DNA of 64,000 bases from Ceratotherium simum simum (taxonomy: Eukaryota > Chordata > Mammalia > Perissodactyla > Rhinocerotidae). The position numbers and the translations under genes are program-made. The DNA is taken from the NCBI RefSeq assembly GCF_000283155.1, contig NW_004454160.1, positions 2,227,297 through 2,291,296 on the forward strand, written 5' to 3'. The notes under the pieces were generated by a model, which saw only the letters and a list, made by a program, of their open reading frames with translations, did no database searches and was not told the DNA's origin. Shown in pieces: positions 44,776 to 56,550 of this stretch (positions are counted from its first letter, which is position 1; every line of letters begins with the position of its first letter).

Positions 44776-46885
44776 GACACCCACTGGGGACACTTCTCAG
44801 CCCCACCATCAGCAGGATCCTTCGCCCAAAGGTGACAATTGCTTCCAGGCTTGGTAATCAATTTATAAACACCTGCTATGAGTGAGGGACCTCAGGCACC
44901 AGAATAAAAAGTCAGAAATGGAAGAGACTTTAAGGAACATTTAATCCAACCCTTTATTTTACAAATGCAGAGACTGAGGCAGCTTGCTCAAGGTCCCAAA
45001 CTACTTGGTAGCAGTGTGGGGAGCGGGGTCAGTTCTCCCGACAAGACACCTCGCATGCTCTTGCCACTCTGCCATGCTGTGCTGGGCAGTGCAATGCACT
45101 GTACCAAGAGCCTGTCCTTACTGCCTGTAGAGCCTCTCCTTAGAGCCTCTCTGGTCTGGGTGCAACACACTTACTGCACCCTCGTTGCTGTCAGTGCATG
45201 GAAGGCAAGCCCTGCCATGTGGGGGAAGGCACCCGCCTTTAGGGATTCTCTCCAGGCCTGTGTATAAAAATGATCCTCAGCAAGCTATCCGTCCTGACCA
45301 TCCCCCTCCCACTCCTTGCCCGAAACTTAATTAATCATGTTTGCATCTGGATCCAGACAAGACAATAGCAGGGATGTGTTTTTGGTTAGGAACTGAAGCT
45401 GCATTCGCAAAGGAATGTTGATTAGTTAGTGGTCGGTATCATTTTTCATGCCTTTTTAAGTTACAAAAAATTTTAATATCAAAGCATTTCTCCCTGCACC
45501 ACACGTATCTATTTCTCATAAGTGCATTCTGCTGGCATAATTTCCCTTTCCTTCCTGCGGGCTCTGTTTATGAGATGATCCATCAGGTTGTCTCAAAGTC
45601 TCCGTCCAGCCCTTCAGCAACCGGAGGCGTTCCAGGTGAGCCGTGAGCTCCAGCCCACAGCCTCTCCCCATGTGGAAGGGGAAGGAGAAAGGCAGGCGTT
45701 GGTCAGGGAGACAACAGTCGTCCACTGCAGCGATAGCAAGTCCTCCTTGTAGCATGTCCTGGGCCAGATCAAGCCCTCGTTATAAATGCTGCTGTTCTTT
45801 AGAACAGAAGTAGACCCTCAAAGAGAAGAAAACGTTCCAAACCTACTCTAGACCCATAAATATTGAGGTCAATCTGAATACCTCAATTCAGCCTTCAATT
45901 CTGCACCACGAAAATAGCCTCAGTCTGGGAAAATCTAATGCAGGAAGCATGTCTTAATGTGTACAACATGCCCATGTGTGTAGAACGTGTCAAGTCGCAG
46001 ATGATAAGTCATGGCAGTAAGTGATTTGGAAATACGTGGCAGAGCCAGAAATCTGTCTGCCCCACCAGCCCTCAAGCTAGACATCCCCTCAGACAAAAGT
46101 GATGGAGGAGCTATGGAAGACAGTGAGGTACCTCTTCTTTTTCTCGTGGCCTTTTCTGCTCAGTTCCATACCTGGCTTAGGCACCAACAGTACGGTTGTG
46201 ACAGGACTGACCAGTGGGGACAACAAAAACAAGATGTTCTAAGATGTTCAGATGCAGGCAGACCCTCCATCCATTTAGAAACCATCAGCGTCATATAGTC
46301 ACTGATTCCCCAAATGCCACTGGCCCCAAGGGAGGGAGAGGGCTCATCATAGGAAAGAATCACTGCAGCGAAGTCAGGGAATTCAGTACGTGTCTGGGGC
46401 ACATTGGTCCCCAAAGCAGTTTGTGTTTGCCTTTTGAATTGATCAGATAATAGCCCCAGACAACTGCTCTCACTACTGACTTTGGCAAAGAAGGTTGATC
46501 ATGGGATAGGACGTTGAAGCTGGTGACTGAGCTGGAGACTGAGGGTATGCTGGGCCAACTACACAGCAAACTCACATTCCCAGAAATCAACCAATTAATT
46601 AAATCATTACGTATTCAGAAAAAAAACAAAGTACCAATTGTGTGCCAGGCATTGCACTAGAGGTGGACCAGGTGGACCACACTGGTGCCATCTACCCCCA
46701 GGCCTCACCATGGGGGTTTGGCCTGACTTGGTCTCACTCTTTGTCCCTCTATCCTCAGGCCTCTTCCTAAGACATGACCTTGGGGTTGGACAGGGACTAG
46801 GGTGGATGTTTAGTTGTAGCTAGCTTCTGCTCTAAGGAAAGATTTTAGTACGTCCATTTTTAGACTCAGAGGCACAGATGGCATG
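44776..46885. other. Intergenic DNA, mostly unrecognised
   Basis: About 44,890-45,015 is a SINE-like fragment (taatccaaccctttatttta, aaatgcagagactgaggcag). The rest, to 46,885, has no recognisable gene or repeat. Confidence 0.5.
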
Positions 46886-46889
46886 AAGC

Positions 46890-47105
46890 AGAAGTCTGCA
46901 AACTAGTGCTCTTGGGTGAAATCTGACCTGCTGCCTTATTTGGTAAATAGTTTTATTGGAACAGAGCCGCATCCATTCGTTATAGTATTGTCAATGGCTG
47001 CTTTTTGCTATACCAACAGAGTTGAGTAGTTGAGACAGAGACTGTATGGCCCACAAATCCTAAAATATTTATGATCCGGCCCTTTACAGAAAAAGTTTGC
47101 CCTGG
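46890..47105 (-). mobile_element. hAT-type DNA transposon relic (MER3/Charlie-like), minus orientation
   Basis: This is a reverse copy of the element at 9.2 kb. It has gttttattggaacagagccg, tgtatggcccacaaatccta and a final gccctttacagaaaaagttt. Confidence 0.82.
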
Positions 47106-48690
47106 TATAAACGATTTGCCATTTCCATGTAGAGAATCAATGCTCAAATAGGAAATATACTCAGATTTCCTGATTTCTTCTCCAAGACCCAAACCACAGG
47201 CTGGCCTCCTCACAAGAAAGTTCTTTTGTTTTGTCTTTAATATTTTCAATGTTTGTGATTCCTGCCCCCTAGTGGGAAATGTCTAAACTATCAAATGGCT
47301 GTGATAGAAAGCAAAGAAGCATAAATGTCTTGAAATCTTTGACCCAACAATGTGGTTTAGAAAATTTAAAAAGTGCCAATGTGTGCCAGGGGAAGACTGC
47401 AGGCTCAAACTTAAGGGGTCTGATCTGAATTCAGAGCTGTGACCTCCTCGGTTCTCAACTTAAGGCAAAGGGCAGACTCTGGTAGGTTTGTGTTGACTTC
47501 AGATGGCCATCTATGGGACACACAAAAATCAGGTAACTTATACTCATTTATTTTAGGATTTAAAAGTATTTATATATTGATTTTTTACCACAGATAGAGG
47601 TCCATAAAGCATGCACAAACAAAACAAACATTTCGGATATTATGATAATCTAAAAATGTCCTTGGGGAAAAATTAAACATTATGTAAATACTCAATTTTA
47701 TTATCAGCTGGGTAAAAACAGATATTTTTGTGGTACTTCTGGGACAGATGAAATGAAGGTCAGAGGTGTTAAGTCTGTTGCACAGGGACACATCACCCTC
47801 AGTCTGGCTAACCCAGTCAGCCTCATTGGAAAGCCTACATCTCAAACATTCTACTCTATAAGTTTGATTTTTAGGGAGAAGCTTGGTGCTTCGAAAGTCA
47901 CGTTCAAGATGTGGCCCTGGGACACTCCTCATGGCTGGGCTCATGATGACTCTCCCAAGCCACCCTCCCAGATACCTGTGTCCTCAAATCACACATGAAG
48001 CCATTCTGTTGATTCCTCTCTGGGCCTCAGGTCTTTTTTCTATTCTTGATGGGATGTTAAGTGAGAGTTTCAGAGTATCCAAGAATTTGCCAGAACTGGT
48101 GTGCCTTGGTACTTTGTCTTGGATCATTGTCTTCTTGGATTGTACAGGAGGAATGGGCTAGACAAAGATGAGAAGGGTCGCTGTGTTCACACAACTCGTG
48201 AAAATCAAAGAAAAGGCACCATCTAAATCTTCTGGGAAAATTTCCAAACTGACAGCGGGATCTGCAATGAAGTGAAGGAATATTGACAACTGCCACAGCC
48301 CCACTGCAGCTCAGCCCAGAACAACAGACTTTACTGAGGGCCTGCTTGGTGACAAGCCTGGGTGGAGTGTTGAGTGTTGGGGAATCTGGGAGGAACAAGC
48401 CCCTGGCCTTGCTTTGGAGGCTTTCAGTGGGGGCCATTGGCCTCTCCCTGCCAGATGCAGGGCAGATGCAGTGATGAAACCTGGGGCAGGAGGATCGGGG
48501 ATGACATCAGGGCTCTGCTGGGCACCTGTGAAAAAGTCCTGCAGTCAGCATGGCCTGACTACCTGTGTGCAATCATCCCTTACTGACTCAAATCCCCTTC
48601 AGCTCAAAGGTTTAGAATCATCTCAATACTCAATCTTGTAAAACGGGATTATTAGAAACATGAGGGGATGGGCCTATAATACCCAGATTA
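47106..48690. other. Unrecognised intergenic DNA
   Basis: I see no gene or clear repeat. Open frames of up to about 126 codons exist on the minus strand (47,585-47,944 and 48,057-48,437) but carry no recognisable motif. Confidence 0.45.
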
Positions 48691-48845
48691 CTGCTCAGTG
48701 GGAATCACATTTCCTTCACAAAAGCCCTCTGAGAGAAGCAATTCTATCCCCATTTTATAACAGGGGAAAGTAACTCACAAAGATTAACTGAGGAGCCCCA
48801 AATCACACAGATCAGAAATGATGGAGCTGGGAACCCCAGGTGTCC
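48690..48845 (-). repeat. MIR SINE fragment, minus orientation
   Basis: Reverse MIR words are visible: ccattttataacaggggaaa, then gtaactcacaaagattaact and ccccaaatcacacagatcag. Its end contributes the unit of the tandem duplication that follows. Confidence 0.75.
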
Positions 48846-48917
48846 ACAATGAGCCCCAAATCACACAGATCAGAAATGATGGAGCTGGGAACCCCAGGTG
48901 TCCACAATGAGCCCCAA
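48793..48917. repeat. 58-bp tandem duplication (2.15 copies)
   Basis: A 58-bp unit starting gagccccaaatcacacagat occurs at 48,793-48,850 and again, identically, at 48,851-48,908. A third start (gagccccaa) follows at 48,909-48,917. The absence of differences between copies suggests a recent event or an assembly artefact. Confidence 0.95.
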
Positions 48918-49394
48918 GGGAGGCCTGGAAGGGGAAGGCAGTTCACAGGGGAGCAGCTTGAGGGCTATGTCTCCCACACGGTTGGGCAGGTTAGCCATGT
49001 ACGAGGCCCCCCAGCAGAGGGAACCAGTGGGGGCTGAAGCTCAGCATGTGTTCTGATCTCTAAGCCATGGGTCCCAGCAAGGTACCGGGCCCTCTGGGGA
49101 AAGGCTTCCTTTTCCAATATGCACCAGAGGGGCATTGGGGGCTGGTGCTGGCCCTGCTTGTGGATATAAATGTAGTGAGGTTGGGTGTGGGGAGCAATAG
49201 CAGCCCACCCCCCCACAACCTGGGTCAGGCAAGGAGGGCTATGGACTCATCTTGTGAATACCTACTTCATATTATAGCTGTTATTGCTGTGGCTTTCCCT
49301 GCTTCAGCCACTTCTTTCTTCATTGAACACCTATACGAAGTCTATGAAGTCATCCAGCAGAAAATTTACCCATAAAATATTTTTTCCAAGACCA
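48918..49394. other. Unrecognised intergenic DNA
   Basis: I see no gene or repeat between the tandem duplication and the L1 3' end. Confidence 0.5.
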
Positions 49395-49795
49395 AGGCAG
49401 GAGATGAAAAAGAAGGAAGTTGATACAATGGAATACTACTCAGCCATAAAAAAGACAATATTGTGCTATTTGCAACAATAGGGATGGACCTTGAGGGTAT
49501 TATGCTAAGCGAAATAAGCCAGACAAAGACAATTACTGCATGATTTCACTCATACGTGGAAGATAAACACATGGATAAGGAGAACAGATTAGTGGTTATC
49601 TGAGGGGAAGGGGGTGGGAGGATGGTGAAAGGGGTAAAGGGGCACGTATGTATGGTGATGGATTAAAACTAGCCTATTGGTGGCGAACACGATGCAGTCT
49701 ATATAGAAACTGAAATATAATAATGTACACCTGAAATTTATACAACGTTATAAGCTAATATGACCTCAATAAAATAATAAAAAATAAGAAAGATG
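49395..49795 (+). mobile_element. L1 LINE, 5'-truncated 3' end
   Basis: The classic end of mammalian L1 is visible: gaatactactcagccataaa, aagccagacaaagacaatta, catgatttcactcatacgtg, and ggtggcgaacacgatgcagt. It ends gacctcaataaaataataaa. Only the last about 400 bp is present. Confidence 0.93.
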
Positions 49796-50885
49796 AGTGA
49801 CAACAGTAAAGCATATTATCAATTTAAACATTTAAAAAACTAAACAAAATTTAGTTAGCCCATTTCCAAATATGGCAGAATGCAGTTCTAGGAAAGAATA
49901 ATCAAGAAATATTTCTTGAGTATTGCGAGCCCAGTATTAAGACTGTACTTTGAAGATAGAACACTTGGTGATAGATGCACTGGAATTCATCAAAATCATA
50001 AAATCTTTTTCACCAACTTGGGGTCCAAATGCAGTTTAATGTCTTTTATTTTTCAAGCCCCTCCTCACCTACTGTGTGAATGGTAAATCCAGTGTCTTCT
50101 TCTTTGCCCCCATCCTCACCCTGAATTGTCTGAGAATGCAGAGCACTTACAGTTTAAGGATATAAGACCTAGAGTCTGATCACTTGACTACAGCTGTTCC
50201 TCTTGTTGCCCTTGATGATGTCTTTGAACATGGATGCTCCAGTTGAGAAGCTAGATCGGGTCAGGCTACTGGAATGTCCTTGGTGGTATTGTTCCCTGTG
50301 CCTGTCCTGGTTGTAGAGATTTTAGGTTCACCTTCTTGTGTTCAGCCATCTTCCCCCCGAATGCAACCACCGTCTCAAGCAGGCGGTTCTGGAGAAGCTT
50401 CCAGCATCAGCCACACCATGCCATGTCAACACCAGACCTCCTCTACAATTCTTTTGGCTGTTGATTTGAGCTGGGGTTGTGAGCCCAGGCTTCTCTTTTC
50501 CTTAAGTTAATTTTATTTCCGTGTCCCAATTGTCCCCTGTCTCTCTTTGGACCTTTTCAGATTTAAGGAAGCAGGAGTTGGCAGCCTCCATACCGTGGGC
50601 TCCTAGCCTCATCTCCGACGTTCTCCTGCTCACTTCCTGTGGCCCAGCCGCACTGTCCTTCCTTTCCCTAGCCACTTCCTAGTAATGTCATCCTTCAGAG
50701 CTGGGTCGGAACTTCACTTCCGAAATAAATCATTGCCCCACCATATTCAGTGTGTATTATTATCATTCCCATCTTACAGATGAGGGAGCAGCTACAAGGG
50801 AATTAAGTAACTTACTTAAGAAGCCCTCATCTAATGAGTAACAGGTCCAGAATTCCCATGCAGGTCTGACTCCAGCTCTCAGCTC
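49796..50885. other. Intergenic DNA before the CpG island
   Basis: A reverse MIR lies at about 50,745-50,870 (cccatcttacagatgaggga, gggaattaagtaacttactt). The rest shows nothing recognisable. Confidence 0.5.
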
Positions 50886-50889
50886 TCAA

Positions 50890-51810
50890 GTCCTCAGCGC
50901 CAGGCGCGATTGTGAGGGACTCCAGTCTGGTGTAAGGACGAGAGTCCCCCATGGCTGCCACCAGTCCGCATCCCAGCATCGGGCGCGCTCGGGAGCAAGG
51001 CGGAGGGATCACAAACTCAGGACACCAGGCTAAATATAAAGCCCAGGTTAAGGTGGCTCGGGCTGCCCAAGCCATGGGAGAGAAGGCGCTGGCAAGAGCC
51101 CCAGAGAGGATCCCCCGCAAGAAATATATCGCGTGCTGACACTTTTATGACCTGGGCCCGCTTACAAAACACAGGCCAGTGCACAGCTCCGCTTTCCCTG
51201 CCCAGCTTGAGATCACATGCTCGCCCCGCGGCTGCCACTTGGAGTCAGGAAAGCCCATACATCTCCCTCCTCAGATAGGCCTAGTGGTTCTCGTCAGGTG
51301 CAGAAAGCCAATAAATCACCAGCGAAGTCTCCGTGTATCTATCAGTCAGGAGGCTTGTCATCTTCCCGGCCTTGATCCACATGAAAGCCGCCAGCCAGCA
51401 GGGGCGGGGCGGGGGGCGGGGCGAGGACCGCGGACACCTGGCGGGCGCGGGCGGGGCGCCGCGAGTGTTCACAGCGCCGAGGGGCTGGAGATTTACACCT
51501 CCTCCCCTCCCGCACGCGCTTCCTTTCGCTTTGATGTTCTGCGGCTCCGGATTGGGGGTGGGGAGGCAAGTCCTCCAGCCCAGGGTTTAATATTCACATC
51601 ACGTCCTCGCAGCAGCTGTTTGGGGAGGAATGAAAACTGTAAGGGAAGTTCTGCGCCCTCCCCGCAACACAAGGGCGGGGGGATTTCACACTACACTGCC
51701 CTGCCTTGACATCCACGCCTGACCGAGAGCCGCTTGGGCAGAAAACACATTGAAACAGGAGTGGGGGACTTGGGTGCCAGTCTCTCCAGGCAGAGGGGCT
51801 CTCTCGGGTG
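50890..51810. promoter_or_regulatory. Orphan CpG island with GC boxes
   Basis: This segment is strikingly richer in CpG than the rest of the window. By my count 51,361-51,480 alone holds about 17 CpG. Dense GC boxes (ggggcggggcggggggcggg) lie at 51,401-51,421. CpG islands commonly mark promoters. The ATG of HAO2 is about 41 kb to the left on the minus strand, and no recognised gene starts here. A consensus donor CGG/GTGAGT on the plus strand at 51,807/51,808 would fit a first exon transcribed to the right. An overlapping 176-codon open frame (51,179-51,709, +) is best explained by low stop density in GC-rich DNA. Confidence 0.75.
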
Positions 51811-51839
51811 AGTCTTCTTCCCGTGCTCAGCTTCTTCCA

Positions 51840-52035
51840 GAAAGCAGTATAGTGGCTGTGTAATCTGATGGACCTTGATTCACATCCCACCTCTGCTTTC
51901 GTCTTTTAGACTTTATAGTAAATTTACTGATATTCTGTACTTTCCTCATGTGTAAATGGGAATACAAACACCTAGAGTTGGTGTGCAAGTTAAATGAGGC
52001 AATGTGTGTAAATTGCTTAGCCTGGCACCACATGT
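51840..52035 (+). repeat. MIR SINE
   Basis: MIR words are visible: agtatagtggctgtgtaatc, ctttcctcatgtgtaaatgg, and aattgcttagcctggcacca. Confidence 0.85.
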
Positions 52036-52715
52036 CGTAAAATAATGAAAAAATGATAGTTGCATTTTTATTATTTTCCTCATCTATAACATGTTGGTTT
52101 TGGACTAGATGCCCTTTAAGGCCTCTTCTAGCTGTAAACTGTGCACCCGGAGCCCATGGTGCAGCTCAGGCAATGGGTCCTAGTGCTGCTGACCACTCCC
52201 ACCCAGCCAGGCTGCCTGCTCAACCCCTGGGGCCCCAGTTCTCAAGCGTAAATTTACCGTGAGGACCCGAGAGCCGTAGGTCTGCGAAGTCCGATTGCTT
52301 TGGATGAGTGCCTCACTTCGGAGGCATTTGAAGGCTCCTCCTCTGTCCTCACCACATCTGTGTGAGCGGCACCACAGGGTACCGGATGGGAGACCCTAGG
52401 TCTCCCACAGAGAGCCTGAGTCTTCAAGGTTAAGGGGGGAAGTGCTCTCAGTCACCTGCTCAGCTGTAGGTCACAGACTGGAACCTAGTGGCCTCTTCCC
52501 TCCCACCGCCATGCCAACATGTTCAGGTACCACATTCACCACATAGAGGAGTGAAAGCAGAAAGTTCCCTTAATGGGCTTCATTTCTCTTTTTAATCTCT
52601 CACTCAGTAGTAGTTTTTGATCATCACCCATGTGAAAGCCATTGAGAGCCCGTCATTTAACCACTCTGGGCCCCTGTTTTTTCAGTTGCAAATTGAGAGA
52701 GCAGGAATACCAGTG
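52036..52715. other. Unrecognised intergenic DNA
   Basis: I see no gene. About 52,615-52,710 may be a short MIR remnant. Confidence 0.45.
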
Positions 52716-52717
52716 TT

Positions 52718-52876
52718 TTTCAATGGGGAGTTATTGGCATCTGGGGCCAGGACTGTCTTGCACATAGAGAATGTTTAGCACCCAACCCGGGCATTAGATG
52801 CCAGCAGAGCCCCAGGCACTGGGACAATCAAAAATGCCCTCATGTTTCCAAATGCCCTGCATTGAGAACCACTGGA
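52718..52876 (-). mobile_element. MER20-like hAT DNA transposon relic
   Basis: The text gttattggcatctggggcca, then gaatgtttagcacccaaccc, agatgccagcagagccccag and a final gcattgagaaccactgg matches the MER20-type consensus in the reverse orientation. The name is from memory. Confidence 0.8.
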
Positions 52877-52929
52877 TGATCCCATTTCCCTTCTAGTCCT
52901 AATATGGTATCAGTTTAGGAGTCCTGTTC

Positions 52930-53335
52930 ATGTACTAACAAATCACCCCACTGTGACCTTGGCCAAGCTGGTTAATTTTTTTAAAAAATCTGCATTATGG
53001 GAACAATCAAACTTGTCCTGTACTGTCTATGTCACAGAGCTGTTGTGAGGATATGATTTAAAAAAATGGATGTGAAAGCACTAAAGTGGTCTCTGAAGGT
53101 AAGGTATCCTTATTCTTATGAGAAAATAATGATAATAGGATCTTAGGTTCTAGGTTTTGATAATAGGTTCAGGCATTGCCTGTACATCCATTTAATTCTA
53201 AAAGGATTCTCTGAGGTAGGTTTTATTACTTTCATTTTACATATGAAGAATTAGATTAAAAGGGTAAGTGATTTGCCCAAGGCCATGCAACTAGAATTTG
53301 AATCCAGACTGTCTGGACACAAAACTCAAGCACTA
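52930..53335. repeat. Two MIR SINEs in opposite orientation
   Basis: A forward MIR (about 52,930-53,120; agctgttgtgaggatatgat) faces a reverse MIR (about 53,150-53,335; ttcattttacatatgaagaa, gtgatttgcccaaggccatg). Confidence 0.82.
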
Positions 53336-53690
53336 AATAATGTCCTCTACTGGGTTCACGTGGGTCAGAAGAGGTTGTCCCCAGATCAGCACATTCTCTG
53401 TCCATGAGCAAATCACATAGAAAGCCAGATTTAGATTGTTGCTTTGAGAGAGGGGATGACAAAGAGGGAGCTAGTGATCTCTAGAAGGTCTCTCCTATAA
53501 GTCACTCTGCTCTACTGTCTCCCTTAGTGTGACTCTCCATTTTTTGTCTGTTGCACCTTCCCTGCCTCCTCTGTGAGAATGAAGGCTCCTTAAGGTCACT
53601 TTAATCTTCTGTACATCCCATTACTTCCCTACAGCTCTCTGTTCCTGCTCTCTACTGAACACACACACACCCCCCAGCAATACACTTGCC
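53336..53690. other. Unrecognised intergenic DNA
   Basis: About 53,570-53,670 resembles an L2 3' end (gagaatgaaggctccttaag). A short CA run lies near 53,660. Nothing else is seen. Confidence 0.45.
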
Positions 53691-53696
53691 ACATTT

Positions 53697-53878
53697 ACCA
53701 AATACAAATACAGGATGCCCAGTTAAATTTGAATTTCCTATAAACGATGATTTTTTAAAAATATAAATATGTCCCAAATATTGCATAGGACATACTTATA
53801 CTAAAAAATTATTTGTTGTTAATGGGAAATTCAAATTTAATTGGGTGTCCTCTGTTTTTTCTGACAACCCTGACCAGA
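53697..53878. mobile_element. Palindromic DNA-transposon relic
   Basis: The two halves are near reverse complements: cccagttaaatttgaatttc on the left and gaaattcaaatttaattggg on the right, centred near cccaaatattgcataggaca. The internal agtata/tatact words also pair. This is a known type of short palindromic mammalian DNA transposon; the family name was not fixed. Confidence 0.8.
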
Positions 53879-54049
53879 ACCCCTCATATTCCATTGCTCC
53901 CCAGCCTTTAAGTCAGCACAGAAAGCCAGCGAGGAGCAGGGCTCTGTACAGGACATAGGAAGAGACCTCAGAACACAGAAGTCTTTGTCCTAAGAGCATA
54001 CTCAGTCTAGCTGAAAATACAGAAATCACAAAAAAGCAGCTGTTAGACA

Positions 54050-54965
54050 CTTGTCTTGAGTCTCAAACCAGCACCTCTGGGAGTCATGCTGGACCCCTTC
54101 CTCTCTGGCCACCCGACAGCCACTCATGTCCCTCCCCACCAGTCTCTGCCTTTCACATTTTCTCAGATGCTTTCACTTCCTTCCTCCTCCAATTTTGGTC
54201 TGTTTTCTCAACAGTTTGCGTCTGAGGGACTGCAACAGCCTCCTCACTTGGCTATTTCCATTTTGATTTTGTGCCCCCCTTTACACTGATACCAGAGTGA
54301 TCCTGCTTTCTTTTGAAATAATGTTTCTTCTGATGATCATGGTAATCCACGTTCATCAGAGAAATATCAGACAATACCCACAGGAATAAAGGAAAAATTT
54401 CCAATCTTCTCTGGTTATTTCTCCACTCAAAATTTGTGCCAGGTTTTCATTGTCTACACAACAAGATCCAAACGTCAAGAACGAGTAGTCAAGACCCCTG
54501 TGACCTGGCGTCCCTTCTTCTCTTGACTCTGCCTGACACCACCTAGCTCACACCCCAAACTCAAGCCATACACAGTTTCCAGTTCCCTACGTAATGAGCC
54601 ATGCTCTTTGTCTAGGCCTTTGCAAAGCCTTTTTCTTCTTCTTCCTGTATGTGCCTCTTCTACTATACACTAGCAAACTCCTATTTGGACTTCAGAACCC
54701 AGTTCCAATGTTACTTCCTGGACCTTCGCTTCCTGAGGCAGACTTAGAAATAATCTCCTTAGTGCTCCTGTAGTCATCTGTGCTTTCACAGTCCTTGTAA
54801 TACCTTTCTTGTGGATTTTTTAAAAATAGCGTGTTGAAATTATTTCATTTACACGTCATCCCATCTAAACTGTGAAGTCCTTAAGAGTAGAGACCACGTA
54901 TCTCTGAAGACTAGTAAAATGCCTGACATGATTAAGAGCTCAATAAAATGCTTCTTAATCATTAA
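54050..54965 (+). repeat. L2 LINE, long fragment
   Basis: L2 words run through the segment: gggagtcatgctggacccct, ctgataccagagtgatcctg, and a 3' end with ctaaactgtgaagtccttaa and aatgcctgacatg. This is one of the longest L2 copies in the window. Confidence 0.8.
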
Positions 54966-55395
54966 ATTACTTAATTAACAGAGCCATTTCCTTTCCCACA
55001 TGCTTCATGCATCCCACCAATGACCTCAAATGAATTGTTCTACCAGTTAAATGCTGATTTAAATGTGTTATTACTTAACACTTGCCAATCCAACTAGATT
55101 ATAAGTATTTGTAATCCTTCACAGTGGATATTTCAGGGCTAGGCATAAATGTTTGTTGAATGACTGAATAATCTTCCCACAGACCAAGTAGAGGATGCAA
55201 CTCACAGTAAATGGTAAAAGGTTCCAGTTAGGGATTCAGGGGTGTGGGTTCCAGTCTCTGCTTTTCCAAGCTGTGCAAGTTACCATGGCTCACTGGGTCT
55301 TAGTGTCCTTGCCTGTAAAATGTGGGAATGGGTCCAGGTGATCTAGTCTTCTATACCTTTAATGGACAATGAACTTATAGTCTTACCAGCTGTGA
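54966..55395. other. Intergenic DNA with decayed repeats
   Basis: About 55,080-55,170 looks like another L2-type tail and about 55,215-55,370 a decayed MIR. Nothing coding is seen. Confidence 0.45.
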
Positions 55396-55409
55396 CTTGA
55401 ACATGTTAG

Positions 55410-56010
55410 TGATGATGGCTAATGTTCATTAATTAAGTGCTGTAAATAAATGCTCTCATTCGATCTGTCAACAACTCTATTGGATGACTCCTATTATTAG
55501 CCCTGTTTTAGAGCTGATAAAATTAAAGCACATAAAAGTTAAATACCTTTCTCAAGATTAATCAGTAAGCGACAAAGCTGGGTATGAACTCAGTAAATCT
55601 GATTCCACTCCTGGGTTCTTGAACAGATTATCTCTCAAGTCCAATTTCACCCTGACATTCCCCAAATACAAAAGCACAAGTTACCAGCCTCCACAACTCT
55701 GGATTAGGCACCTAGGGTGTCTCAGTCCTGTACCGCTGCTAGAGAGTTTCAGAGGTTGCATAAGCTTGGTAGAATGCGAGGAGTGTGGACCTGGGAACCA
55801 CGAGACTTGAAGATGAGCCCAGCTCCAGGGCTTGCTAGTTGTGGGATCCAGGGCTCCTAAACTCGGTGAGTCTCAGTATTCTCCTCTTTAAAATGGTAAC
55901 AGTCCTAATCATGCCTGCCCCTCCTACCCCACAGCGCTATTCTGAGGATCAAAAGCACAAGAATATGTGAGAGTGCTTTGTAAATTGTAAAGTGCCATAC
56001 AAATAGGAGT
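55410..56010. repeat. MIR pair (reverse, then forward)
   Basis: The reverse MIR covers about 55,410-55,605 (tgctctcattcgatctgtca, cctttctcaagattaatcag). The forward MIR covers about 55,775-56,010 (cttgctagttgtgggatcca, tctgaggatcaaaagcacaa). Confidence 0.8.
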
Positions 56011-56294
56011 TATTATTATTTCCAGCTGGGGTTGTCTGGGACTACTTCAATGAGGGCATTATAAATGATTGATAAGACTTTATGTGGTATTTGTGCTTTA
56101 AGGGGGAACAAGTCTTAAGTCAAATGACTGAAACTCTGGTATGGAATGTTGGTTGCAGCATCCTAGACAGAGGATTTGGGCAAGTGAATGGGGGTTGGGC
56201 CCACATCCAAAATATCAGTCGGCTTAACTTAGATTCCAGGGTTGGGAATTGCTATTAAATGTTGATTATTATTGAGTTATTCATTGAACAGGTC

Positions 56295-56550
56295 AAAGAA
56301 AGTTAGTAATAATATTAGCAAATATTTATTTGAGTGCCTACCTTGTATCAGACATTGTTCTAAGTATTTTGTAGGTACATGTATTTAATCCTTAAAACAA
56401 TCAGGTGAGACGACTATCTCTATGGAGAGTATGACTAGTCCCATTTTCCAAATGAGGAAAATAAGGCTCAGAGAAGTTAAGAAGCTATTCTAGGGTCACA
56501 CAGCTAATAAGTGGTGTGGAGCTTGGATTTGAATCTAGTCATTCTGACCC
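56295..56550 (-). repeat. MIR SINE, nearly full length, minus orientation
   Basis: Words are visible: aaatatttatttgagtgcct, tcccattttccaaatgagga, gggtcacacagctaataagt, and tgaatctagtcattctgacc. A purine-rich GGAAA/GAAGG run follows at about 56,570-56,617. Confidence 0.92.

Noticed and set aside
48057..48437. A 126-codon minus-strand open frame
   Set aside because: It has no recognisable motif, no good start context and no splice or polyadenylation signals around it. Frames of this length are expected by chance in 64 kb.
51179..51709. A 176-codon plus-strand open frame, the longest in the window
   Set aside because: It lies in the CpG island where stop codons are rare. Its composition is low-complexity Gly/Arg/Pro/Ala in the middle and it has no recognisable domain. 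The opposite strand has similarly open frames.
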